A stretch of DNA of 64,000 nt, taken from contig NZ_JAVDXW010000001.1 of NCBI RefSeq assembly GCF_031458135.1, forward strand, positions 4,340,001 to 4,404,000, given 5' to 3'. The notes under the pieces were generated by a model. That model saw nothing but the letters and a program-made list of their open reading frames with translations, did no database searches and was not told the DNA's origin. How positions within the stretch are numbered: position 1 is the stretch's first letter; each line of letters begins with the position of its first letter. Shown piece after piece: positions 42,921-50,769 of the stretch. Origin of the DNA: Haloactinomyces albus (GTDB taxonomy: Bacteria > Actinomycetota > Actinomycetes > Mycobacteriales > Pseudonocardiaceae). Both the position numbers and the translations under genes were made by a program.

Positions 42921-45152
42921 ATGACATCGCAGCCGAGCACCGGCCGCTGCCCCGTCGCGCACGGTTTCGACGCCATGAGCGACGACTACTACCACGATCC
43001 GGCCCGGCACCTTGCGAAGGCCCGCGAGGAGCACCCGGTTTTCTCCTACCATTACCTGGGCGCCTGGATCGTCACCCGTCGCGAGGACGCCGAGACGGTA
43101 CTCGGGGACTGGCAGGCCTTTTCCAGTGCGGCCAACAGCGCCACCATCGACGTGCCGGAGCGCTACCGCGAGATCATGCCCCCCGAGCTCATCTCGCAGA
43201 TGTTGGTCGGTTCCGACCCGCCCACCCATACGGCGCACCGGTCGGTGGCTCAGCGGGGCTTCACCAAGGACCGGATGCAGGCCCTGCAGCCGGAGATCGA
43301 AGCGCGCGCCCACCGCATCATCGACAAGTTCGAAACCCGCGGCACAGGCGAGCTCGTGCAGGACTTCTGCCTTGAGCTCACCACGCAGACGATCATGGCG
43401 CATCTCGGGTTGAGCTATCAGGACGACCCCATGATGCGCCAACTGCGCGACGACTTCTTCCGCGTGCTCGCCAGCGCGCAGGAACCACTCGAAGAACCCG
43501 AGCGCAGCGAGGTCTGGGACCGATTCATCGAGGCCAACCTCCATCTGCGCGCCATCGTCGACGAGCGCCGGGACAACCCGGGTGAAGACCTCATCTCCGA
43601 CATGGCTTCGGTCCGCGACAAGGACGGCACCCCCACGCTGAGCACCGCGCAGATCACCCTGCACCTGGCGGAGTTCGCCGCGGCGGGCACGGACACCACC
43701 GCGCAGGCGATGGCCAATGCCGTGCTCTTTCTCGACGCCAACCCCGACACGCTCGCCGAGGCCATCGCCGATCCGCAACTGTGGCCGCGGGTGTTCGAGG
43801 AAACCGTGCGCCGCAGGCCGTCGTCGACGTTCGCCTCCCGCCAGGCACAGTGCGACGTGGAACTCGGCGGGGTGCACATCCAACGAGGCGAGATGATCTG
43901 GATCGCCCTGGCGAGCGCCAACACCGACCCCACCTGGGCCGACCGCCCGTTCGAATTCGATATCCACCGCCCCGACCCGGAAGGGCACCTGGCCTTCACC
44001 CAGGGGCGGCACACCTGCCTGGGGCAGTCCCTGGCCCGGGTGCAGGGCTCCACCGGGTTGCAGGTGCTCTTCGATCGGTTGCCCTCGCTGCGTCCCGAGC
44101 CGGATTTCGAACTGGACTTCGTGCGCATGGCCCTGCTGCCGGTGCGGCGCAGCCTGCCGGTGATCTGGGATCCGGCCGATGTCGAGCGGCAACGCAACCG
44201 CGTGATGCGTCAGCGGGAGCTCGAGATCGTCGAGCGCCGCACCGAGTCCGGCGATGTCGTGTCCCTGACGCTGGCCCATCCCGACGGAGATCCGCTTCCA
44301 CAATGGGCACCCGGCGCGCACATCGATGTGCACACCCCGGAAGGGCCGGTACGGCAGTACTCGCTGTGTTCCTCACCGGAACGCACGGATCGCTGGCGCA
44401 TCGGTGTGCTGGCCGAACGCGACAGTCGCGGTGGCTCCCGATCCCTGCACGAATCCGCCACCGAGGGATCGACACTCACGATCGGGTGGCCGCGCAACAA
44501 CTTCCCGCTGCGCGAATCCCCCCGCTACCTGTTCGTCGCCGGCGGCATCGGCATCACCCCGATCCTGCCCATGATCGAACAGGCTGAGACACAGGGCGCC
44601 GACTGGCAGTTGCTCTACGGTGGGCGTTCCCGCTCCTCGATGGCGTTTCTCGGTGAACTCGCCCGATACGGCGATCGCGTCACGGTGCGCCCGGAGGACG
44701 AATACGGGCTGCTCGACCTGGACGGGTGGTTCGGTGCACCGGCCGAGAGCACGCTCCTGTACTGCTGCGGCCCGGAACCGCTGTTGCAGGCCGCCGAACG
44801 TGCCTCGGCGCACTGGCCCGCGGGCGCGCTGCACGTCGAGCGTTTCTCCCCGAAGACGATCGTGCGCACCGAACCGGACGAGGAATTCGAGGTCGAATTC
44901 ACCGAGTCCGGCATCACCGCCACGGTCCCGGCGGGGCGCACGATCCTCGAGGTGGCCGAGGAAGCAGGGGTGACCGCTCTGTCGTCCTGCAAGGAGGGAA
45001 CCTGCGGCACCTGCGAGACACCGATCCGGGCCGGGCGCGCCGACCACCGCGACTCGATCCTGACCGGAACCGAGCAGGGGGCCAACACCTCGATGATGAT
45101 CTGCGTGTCCCGCGCGGAGAAAGGATGCCCGAAGCTGAAGCTCGAACGGTGA
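42921..45152 (+). CDS. Self-sufficient cytochrome P450 fused to phthalate-dioxygenase-type reductase (CYP116-like)
   Basis: A 743-residue fusion. The P450 domain (about 1-415) has the oxygen-activation motif AAAGTDTT, the ExxR in EETVRRR, and the heme loop FTQGRHTCLGQ with Cys 366. A reductase follows with FMN (RQYSLCSSP), NADH (GGIGITPILPM) and a C-terminal plant-type 2Fe-2S domain with Cys in CKEGTCGTC and MMICVSR. This order is that of class VII, CYP116B-type enzymes, which carry their own electron chain and oxidise varied aromatic and alkane substrates. The ATG at 42921 follows AGGAGG with 5-base spacing, and a GTG lies 6 bases upstream. The native substrate is unknown. Confidence 0.93.
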   Translation: MTSQPSTGRCPVAHGFDAMSDDYYHDPARHLAKAREEHPVFSYHYLGAWIVTRREDAETVLGDWQAFSSAANSATIDVPERYREIMPPELISQMLVGSDPPTHTAHRSVAQRGFTKDRMQALQPEIEARAHRIIDKFETRGTGELVQDFCLELTTQTIMAHLGLSYQDDPMMRQLRDDFFRVLASAQEPLEEPERSEVWDRFIEANLHLRAIVDERRDNPGEDLISDMASVRDKDGTPTLSTAQITLHLAEFAAAGTDTTAQAMANAVLFLDANPDTLAEAIADPQLWPRVFEETVRRRPSSTFASRQAQCDVELGGVHIQRGEMIWIALASANTDPTWADRPFEFDIHRPDPEGHLAFTQGRHTCLGQSLARVQGSTGLQVLFDRLPSLRPEPDFELDFVRMALLPVRRSLPVIWDPADVERQRNRVMRQRELEIVERRTESGDVVSLTLAHPDGDPLPQWAPGAHIDVHTPEGPVRQYSLCSSPERTDRWRIGVLAERDSRGGSRSLHESATEGSTLTIGWPRNNFPLRESPRYLFVAGGIGITPILPMIEQAETQGADWQLLYGGRSRSSMAFLGELARYGDRVTVRPEDEYGLLDLDGWFGAPAESTLLYCCGPEPLLQAAERASAHWPAGALHVERFSPKTIVRTEPDEEFEVEFTESGITATVPAGRTILEVAEEAGVTALSSCKEGTCGTCETPIRAGRADHRDSILTGTEQGANTSMMICVSRAEKGCPKLKLER

Positions 45153-45159
45153 CGGCTCG

Positions 45160-45209
45160 GCTCGCTCTGCTCAGCGCTGCTCCGGTGGGGCGTTGAGCAG
45201 AGCGAGCCA
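45160..45209. terminator. Convergent terminator overlapping the tetR 3' end
   Basis: GGCTCGCTCTGCTCA and its exact 15-base complement flank a 20-base loop that can itself pair further. It begins 8 bases after the P450 stop, and most of it lies inside the last codons of the leftward TetR gene. It should stop transcription of the P450 operon and may affect tetR messages. Confidence 0.7.
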
Positions 45210-45773
45210 GTTCTCCGCCAGCGCGCGCTGCACCTCGCCGTAGAACTCGTCGTGCCCGCGCAGCAGCAGGAAGTAGTAGGTTCGGTCAAGGGCCATCATC
45301 GTGATCAGCACGTGGGCCAGTGCCCGACTGCGTTCCTCCCCGAACCGCGCCCGGACGTTGTCCATCGCCTTCGCGGCCCGCCGCAGCATCCCGAACCACT
45401 CGTCGGCCACCGCGGGTTCGTGGGCCAGGGCCTGCTGGATGGCCGCGAAGTCCACGCTGTAGGCACGCCAGAACTCGGCGTGCTCCTCGAGCCAGGCGAC
45501 GACGTCGTCGACATCGGCACCGACCAGCTCGTCGAGCGTGCGGTACGCGGCGATGATCTCCGGCTCGATGGTGTGCATGATGTCGGTGACGAGCTCGGCC
45601 TTGGAACGGAAGTGCAGGTAGAACGTCGCGCGGCTCACCCCGGCGGCACGGGCGATGGCCTCGGTGCCGGTCCCCGGATACCCCTGCTCGGCGAACAACG
45701 TGCGAGCCGAGGTCACGAGGCGCTCCCGCGTCTCCTGCCGCCTGCGCTCGTGCGCCGTGCCCTGCCGCCCCAA
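45171..45773 (-). CDS. TetR-family transcriptional regulator
   Basis: A 200-residue TetR protein. The HTH region TGTEAIARAAGVSRATFYLHF lies near residues 35-55, and the C-terminal domain is helical. The TTG start at 45773 follows GAGGAGG. It is convergent with the P450 fusion, 18 bp apart, and is the likely repressor of the SDR-hydrolase-P450 operon. The inducer is unknown. A short inverted repeat TGTCC-ACC-GGACA at 45792-45804 lies just upstream of its start and could be its own site. Confidence 0.85.
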   Translation of the reverse strand: MGRQGTAHERRRQETRERLVTSARTLFAEQGYPGTGTEAIARAAGVSRATFYLHFRSKAELVTDIMHTIEPEIIAAYRTLDELVGADVDDVVAWLEEHAEFWRAYSVDFAAIQQALAHEPAVADEWFGMLRRAAKAMDNVRARFGEERSRALAHVLITMMALDRTYYFLLLRGHDEFYGEVQRALAENWLALLNAPPEQR

Positions 45774-45883
45774 GGGACCTCCTCGCCTCGATGTCCACCG
45801 GACAACCTACCGAAACCGCATCGGCGCGGGCCGACATCCCCGCAGGCGCCGAGATCGTCGGTCCTGGCTGCGGTGGGGGAGGC

Positions 45884-45904
45884 GCAGCATGCTCACGATG
45901 CTGC
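45884..45904 (-). terminator. Hairpin at the end of the DUF1611-ABC-phzE unit
   Basis: GCAGCAT / ATGCTGC arms with a 7-base loop span the stop codon of the truncated phzE-like gene on the leftward strand. There is no U-tract. Confidence 0.4.
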
Positions 45905-46643
45905 CGCTCGCTGCTGCAGCGGCCTCGTACACAGCAACTCCTGCAGGACCGCCGGCCCGTCGAGGGTGAGTACGGATTCCGGATGGAACCGTACCCCCGC
46001 GGTGGTGGGTCCACGCAGGGCGAGCACGTCACCGGAGTTCATGCGCACGTGCGCTTCGGGGCCGGCCCCCACGAGAGTGCGTCCGGTGTGGCCGTTCGAG
46101 GAACCGGTGTGGACCACAAATGTCCAGTAGGCACCGCGTTCGCCGGTGAGCAGTTGTCGGAACAACGCCAGCGCGGTGGCCGGTGTGTGCTCGTCCAGCC
46201 GGGCCGTGTAGTCACGGCGGATCACGAAGTTGGCGCCCTCGCCCGAGGCGATCTCGTCGTGCACGATCTGCTCGATGATCGACTCGTAGGTGTCGTCGTC
46301 GAGGTCGAAGCCACCGTCGTGCAGTGCCACTGCCCGTTGCGGCAGAGCTGTGAGCAGCTCTTCGCGTGGCACCCGATAGCTTTCGGTGACGCGCAGCACC
46401 CGGAGTTCGGTCGCGTCGTCGTGGCAGTCGAACCCGCGTTCGCGGATCTGGCGGAACAGTACGAGGGAGAGCGCGTCGTGTCCTGCCCGGCGACCTTGCC
46501 AACCTCGGCCAGCGCTGCCACGCCATCGCCGCCGCCGGGGCACGGATCGAGCAGCCTTCCTCCGCCTTGCGAGGCATCACCTGGCCACCTGCTCCCCGAG
46601 ATATCCAACGCCCTACTGCCGGAGCCTCTTCCAACAGGCTCAC
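45893..46643 (-). pseudogene. phzE-like gene with frameshifted start and large internal deletion
   Basis: PhzE makes 2-amino-2-desoxyisochorismate from chorismate and glutamine. The frame from 46543 keeps the N-terminal chorismate-domain segments LVLFRQIRERGFDC, DEIASGEGANFVIRRD, QLLTGERGAYWTFVVHTG and VGAGPEAHV. Right after that, VLALRGPTTAGVRFHPESV appears, which matches the far C-terminal glutamine-amidotransferase end (RFHPES). The chorismate catalytic core and most of the amidotransferase domain, some hundreds of residues, are missing. The original GTG at 46643 overlaps the ABC gene's stop, but its frame shifts before the conserved part. A working enzyme is not expected. A regulatory stub cannot be excluded. 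Confidence 0.75.
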
Positions 46644-48301
46644 AGGGACCGGAAACCGGCCATCGCGATACGGCTCGGGTCCGAGCCCGCGTCCAGGTCC
46701 CAGACCTGGTGGTCCGGCACGGTCGTTTCCGGCGTTTCCGTGGCCAGGATCGCGACTCCGGGGTAGTTCGCCAACAGTTGCAGGAGCATCGCGCGGCCGT
46801 CGGTGTCGAGTTGGTCGTCGATGTGGTCGAGGACCAGCAGCGGAGGTTCCTCGTAGAGCGCTCGGGCCAGTTGCAGGCGCGCAATGTCGGGGAGTGACAG
46901 GGGTTCACCGCCTCGCCGTAGTTTCGTCCGTTCGCTATCGGGCAAGGTAGCCACGCGCTGGTCGAGTCCGACGGCGCGCAGTACGGGCTCGATCGGGCGT
47001 TTCGAATTGGGGTTGCGGTAGCGCACTGCTCTGGCGATGGTGCCGCGTTCGAGGGCGAGCCCGCGGGCGGCGTAACCGACCTGGCGCCGTCGCTTCGCCG
47101 GGGGCTGGTCGGCCAGCTCGCGTCCTGTGACCCGCACCCACGCCTTGGCTTGGGCGTCGACCCCGGCCAGGAGCCCGACCACGGCATCGATGCGTTCCGG
47201 GTGACGGCTGTGCAGGAGCACTCTGGCGCCCGGAGCGGCGACCAGCCCGGGCGCATCGACGTGCCCGATGTGGAGGTCGGAGACATGGACCTCGGTACCC
47301 GACGCCCGGCTTTTGACGTGGTCGGTACGTGCTGACTTCGTGCGCTGCCGCCGGTGCTGCGCGGCTTCGGCACCTTGTGTGAGGGCGGGCGCGAGGATGC
47401 GCCGTGCCGCCAGGTACGACTGGCGGTACTCCATGACCCGACCGAGGTCGTGGATCGGCGTGGACATCATTCCCACGATGGTGATCGCGGTGGCGATCGT
47501 CGCGGGATCGACGGCGAACCAGGAACCAGCGGTGACCACGCAGAGGGTCGAGACCGCCGCGGTGGCCGCGGCGGTGCCGCGCAAGTACCCGGCGATCCGC
47601 GCATGGTGGACCGCAGCCGAGCAGACGCGCATGCTGAGCTGGTCGATCTTCTTGAGTTCACGGTGGACGCCGCCACCAGCACGGATCGACGAGCCCGCCG
47701 CAACGGTGTCACTGACGTGGGAGGCCAGCCGACCGCGTTGCTTGCGTACTCTTCGAGCCCGCGTGAGCGCCGGTCGGGCAAGGAGCGCGAGAACAGCGCA
47801 GAGGACGAGGATCGGACAGAGCACCACCAGCGCCAGAGTTCGGTGCAGAACAGCCAGCACCACAAGTACGCCGACGAGCAACGGGACACCCCCGGCCATG
47901 GGGGCGATGCCCCAGGCTATCCAGTTCCGGATGGCCGAGAGGTCGTTGGTAGTGCGGGCGATGGTGGTTCCGAGGGACGGCCCGCGCGCCCCGGCGAGAC
48001 TGGAGGCGATGAGCCCAGCCCGCATCTCGTGCACGTAGTCCTGCCCGAGCTTTTCGGCGAGAACCCGTTCCAAGATGCGGACCAGCCCCATACCCAGCGC
48101 AGCAGGCAGCAGGATGCCGAGAGCCGTCCATCGGTGGTGGCTGCTCCCTGCTTGCATCAAGTGCGGCATGGTCACCGCAGTGACCCCGGCCAGCGCTGCC
48201 TGTGCCACACCGGTGGAGACGAGCACGGCGAGCAGGGCGCGTCGGTTGCCGGAGAGGAGTCTCGGCATCGACTCCGAGGTCGTGCGATCCGTACGGCTCA
48301 C
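46640..48301 (-). CDS. ABC exporter-like protein with catalytically degenerate ATPase domain
   Basis: A 553-residue half-transporter. About 310 residues form six membrane helices of the exporter type (starting RALLAVLVSTGVAQAALAG), followed by a nucleotide-binding-domain fold of about 215 residues. All key motifs are altered. The Walker A position reads VLLHSRHPERIDAV without GKS/T. The Q-loop Gln is replaced in VGYAARGLALERGTI. The signature is LSLPDIARLQLARAL instead of LSGGQ. Walker B is LLVLDHID with His for the catalytic Glu. The fold is otherwise complete. The ATG overlaps the DUF1611 stop. It may be a non-transporting or regulatory subunit, or a partner of a separate ATPase. Confidence 0.85.
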   Translation of the reverse strand: MSRTDRTTSESMPRLLSGNRRALLAVLVSTGVAQAALAGVTAVTMPHLMQAGSSHHRWTALGILLPAALGMGLVRILERVLAEKLGQDYVHEMRAGLIASSLAGARGPSLGTTIARTTNDLSAIRNWIAWGIAPMAGGVPLLVGVLVVLAVLHRTLALVVLCPILVLCAVLALLARPALTRARRVRKQRGRLASHVSDTVAAGSSIRAGGGVHRELKKIDQLSMRVCSAAVHHARIAGYLRGTAAATAAVSTLCVVTAGSWFAVDPATIATAITIVGMMSTPIHDLGRVMEYRQSYLAARRILAPALTQGAEAAQHRRQRTKSARTDHVKSRASGTEVHVSDLHIGHVDAPGLVAAPGARVLLHSRHPERIDAVVGLLAGVDAQAKAWVRVTGRELADQPPAKRRRQVGYAARGLALERGTIARAVRYRNPNSKRPIEPVLRAVGLDQRVATLPDSERTKLRRGGEPLSLPDIARLQLARALYEEPPLLVLDHIDDQLDTDGRAMLLQLLANYPGVAILATETPETTVPDHQVWDLDAGSDPSRIAMAGFRSL

Positions 48302-49437
48302 AGCACTGCTCGCAGAGTTTCGGGGTCGGCGAGTTCGAAGGTGTTGATCACGGGGACGTCCAACACCTCCTGCGCTTCTCGCGTGGCCAGCGGTGCCGAG
48401 GTGAGGGTGCCGCTGACGGCTGAGACGGGGAGGCCGTGGTTTCGCAGCAGTGCCACTCCAGCGGTGGCGCCGAGCGCCCCGGAGGCTGCGAACACGATCT
48501 GATCGACGGACTGCGAGAAGACCGGATCGGCCAGCAAACGGTCGGTTTCGGTCTGGTACAGACCGTCGGCGATCTCGATGACGATCACATCGGGTTCCGG
48601 GGTCGACAGCTCCTCGATGAGAGATACGAGGATCGACCGCACCTCATCGGAGCCGAGGCGAAAGGTGGAGGGAAAACCGAAGTCGGTGAAGTCGAGGACC
48701 TTCGCGGCCCCGGCATCGGTGAAACCGTGCGGATCGCCTCCGGCGCCGGTACCGGTCGCTTTGCCGGCCGAAACCCGCAGACCGGATTGTCCCAGCCCAC
48801 GGACAAGGGAGTTGACCGTTGCCGACTTGCCCGCGTTCATCGAGGTGCCGAGCACTCCGATGACCTTGGGCCGACCTTGCGGAACGGACCCTGTCACTTT
48901 CTCGGGACTTCTGGGCCGGGGGTGGCGCGGTGCCAACCGCCGGAGGGTGACGACGCCGTGCGTGTCCGCGAGCAAGCCCATCGGGTGTACGACCGTCGGA
49001 TCCTTGATGTTTTCGTGCTTCGTGACCACGAGCCCGGACAGTCCGCCGGCGGCGATGAGGTGAACGGGACGCAGGTCGCTGGGTACTTCAGCCTCGAACT
49101 GGTCGGGCGCGTAGCGGTGTCCGTAGGCGAGCAGCACTTCGTCGCCCGCGAACAGGGTCTGGCGACGACCCGCCGGGCTTTCCAGTTTGGTGTGCATCCC
49201 GATCTCGTCGATGAGCGCGAGCACGACGTCGCCCGGTTGCGGAACCACACTCGGCCCGCTGAGCAGCTTGTAGCCGGAAGGGTCAATGTCGAGGCGGGTG
49301 GCGAGATGGCGGGTGGTGTATGCCTTCTTCGCGCTGCGCAACCGATGGGGAACGAGGTCTTCACGATGTGTCAGTGCATCGATCTCGTGGATCGTGTTCG
49401 GTGTGGTGGTTTCGTCCCGGCCTGCTGAGGTGAGCAT
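48298..49437 (-). CDS. DUF1611-like P-loop protein
   Basis: A 379-residue protein. The C-terminal half has VIGVLGTSMNAGKSATVNSL, a P-loop of the DUF1611 / MobB-like kind, followed by KATGTGAGGD and VIVIEIADGLYQTETD. The N-terminal half (about 1-170) is a predicted beta-rich domain with PGDVVLALIDEIGMHTKLESP. Relatives of DUF1611 include an acetyl-CoA-using D-amino-acid acetyltransferase, but this protein's reaction is not known. It is first in a translationally coupled leftward unit with the pseudo-ABC and phzE-like genes. Confidence 0.75.
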   Translation of the reverse strand: MLTSAGRDETTTPNTIHEIDALTHREDLVPHRLRSAKKAYTTRHLATRLDIDPSGYKLLSGPSVVPQPGDVVLALIDEIGMHTKLESPAGRRQTLFAGDEVLLAYGHRYAPDQFEAEVPSDLRPVHLIAAGGLSGLVVTKHENIKDPTVVHPMGLLADTHGVVTLRRLAPRHPRPRSPEKVTGSVPQGRPKVIGVLGTSMNAGKSATVNSLVRGLGQSGLRVSAGKATGTGAGGDPHGFTDAGAAKVLDFTDFGFPSTFRLGSDEVRSILVSLIEELSTPEPDVIVIEIADGLYQTETDRLLADPVFSQSVDQIVFAASGALGATAGVALLRNHGLPVSAVSGTLTSAPLATREAQEVLDVPVINTFELADPETLRAVL

Positions 49438-49524
49438 CGTGGCGCTTCTCTTTCCGTTGAACGATTCGCGGCGAAGCCGGCGGCGACGTCCGCATGTCCT
49501 ACGGGAGAGAAGTTAGTGAGCCCT

Positions 49525-49539
49525 CATGATGTGATCATG
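49525..49539. promoter_or_regulatory. Palindrome CATGAT-GTG-ATCATG
   Basis: Perfect 6-bp arms lie 88 bases upstream of the DUF1611-like start, in the 246-bp gap before the next gene. It is a candidate operator of the leftward trio. The rest of the gap holds no convincing gene. Confidence 0.4.
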
Positions 49540-49630
49540 GGAGTCGGATGAATGGATCTTCAGCTTGTTTGACCTGGGGGTACCTGGTGGGTCTTGTCGT
49601 GTCTCAGGGGAACAGCTCGCCCAGCGACTT

Positions 49631-49661
49631 CCGGGCGAGCCGGACCCCCGAACCGGCCCGG
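49631..49661 (-). terminator. Nested GC hairpin after the leftward SDR
   Basis: CCGGG/CCCGG with inner CCGG/CCGG and a one-sided bulge lies 23 bases past the SDR stop. It is a plausible factor-independent or pause structure without a U-tract. Confidence 0.35.
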
Positions 49662-49683
49662 GAGCAGGAACGTACGCGCCGTG

Positions 49684-50526
49684 TCACTGCTGCAGCGCCA
49701 CGCCCTGGTTTCCGTCGGTGCTCGGTTCTGTCGCGGGATTCGTCCGGGTGTTCCGGTATGCGGTCAATCCCCCGTCGACGCGCAGGTCGGTCCCGTTGAC
49801 CCACCTGGCTTCGTCCCGGGTCAGGAAGACGAGGACGCGGGCGATGTCCTCCGACTCGCCGAACCGCCCCAGAAGCTCGCCCGCCCCTTCGACCTTGTCC
49901 GCCCCGTGATCGCGCTTGAAGTCATCGAGGATCGGCGTGGCCACGGGCCCCGGACTCACCGAGTTGACCCGAATGCGGCGAGGCAGCCCTTCTGCGGCGA
50001 AGTGTTCCGTGAGCAGCCGTACGCATTCCTTGGAGAAGCGGTAGGAGTCGTCGATGGCCTCTTCGCCGGAGGCGATCGTGTCCAGGGCTGCTTCGGGATC
50101 GTCGGCCAGGGCGAACTGCCGCAGCGCGTCGATGTTGCGCTGCCATCCGTCGGCAACGACGGAGGAGAGGTTGATGATGACCCCGCTCTCGGTGATGAGC
50201 GGCATCAGCGTGCGGGTGATTTCCCGGAGACCGACGACATTGACACCGAGAACCGTGCGCCAAGGGGCCGTTCCGGGAACACCGGCAATGTTGGCCAGAC
50301 CGGAGATGCCTTCGGGCGCGGCGTCGTGTACTCGGGCGGCAGCGGTACGGGCCCCCTCCGGTGTGGCGAGGTCCGCCTGGATGAAGGTCCCGGGGAAGGA
50401 GGTCGCCACCGTGCGGTCGACACCGATCAGCCGGTGCCCGGACTCGGTGAGCAATCGGCAGGTGGCCGCGCCGATGCCGGAAGCCGCCCCCGTCACCACC
50501 ATGGGAAGGTTCTTGTCGATCGTCAC
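49684..50526 (-). CDS. SDR-family oxidoreductase, 3-alpha-hydroxysteroid-dehydrogenase-like
   Basis: A 280-residue SDR. VVTGAASGIG binds the cofactor, GVDRTVATSFPGTFIQADLA is the short second-strand loop typical of the 3-alpha-HSD/carbonyl reductase group, and SYRFSK gives the Tyr and Lys. The GTG at 50526 is chosen because it places the conserved MVVTGAASG near the N terminus. The frame is open much further upstream, across the divergent aldehyde dehydrogenase gene, which is an antisense artefact. It is divergent from the aldehyde dehydrogenase. Confidence 0.82.
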   Translation of the reverse strand: MTIDKNLPMVVTGAASGIGAATCRLLTESGHRLIGVDRTVATSFPGTFIQADLATPEGARTAAARVHDAAPEGISGLANIAGVPGTAPWRTVLGVNVVGLREITRTLMPLITESGVIINLSSVVADGWQRNIDALRQFALADDPEAALDTIASGEEAIDDSYRFSKECVRLLTEHFAAEGLPRRIRVNSVSPGPVATPILDDFKRDHGADKVEGAGELLGRFGESEDIARVLVFLTRDEARWVNGTDLRVDGGLTAYRNTRTNPATEPSTDGNQGVALQQ

Positions 50527-50666
50527 TGTTCTGGCCGCTTTCCCTTCGTATCCGGCCTTTCGTGCCCGGTCCCGGCCTGGGTGAGGTGGCCGGTTGCGTT
50601 CCCGCTCGCCGACCATGCCAAGCCGACCTCCATGGTCCATTCGGAAGTGAGCGGAAGGCAGCAGGG

Positions 50667-50683
50667 TTTCCAATGGCTGGAAA
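50667..50683. promoter_or_regulatory. Inverted repeat TTTCCA-N5-TGGAAA
   Basis: Perfect 6-bp arms in the 243-bp divergent promoter region between the SDR and the aldehyde dehydrogenase. Half-sites of this kind occur in IclR-family operators, and an IclR gene lies 3 kb away in the same cluster. Confidence 0.45.
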
Positions 50684-50769
50684 GAGCGTGCGTGGTCTGC
50701 GCCTGCTTCCCCGATGCTGGTTGAGTACGTGCTGCGCGGATCGCTCCGTATCACCTTGAAGGGGGATGG

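Noticed and set aside
42723..44333. A 536-codon leftward frame across the P450 fusion
   Set aside because: It is antisense to a P450 with all catalytic motifs. Its composition is that of a codon shadow.
45792..45804. TGTCC-ACC-GGACA as the same operator as TAGACA-CC-TGTCTA
   Set aside because: The arms differ in sequence, so a common TetR site cannot be claimed. It is mentioned only as a possible separate site.
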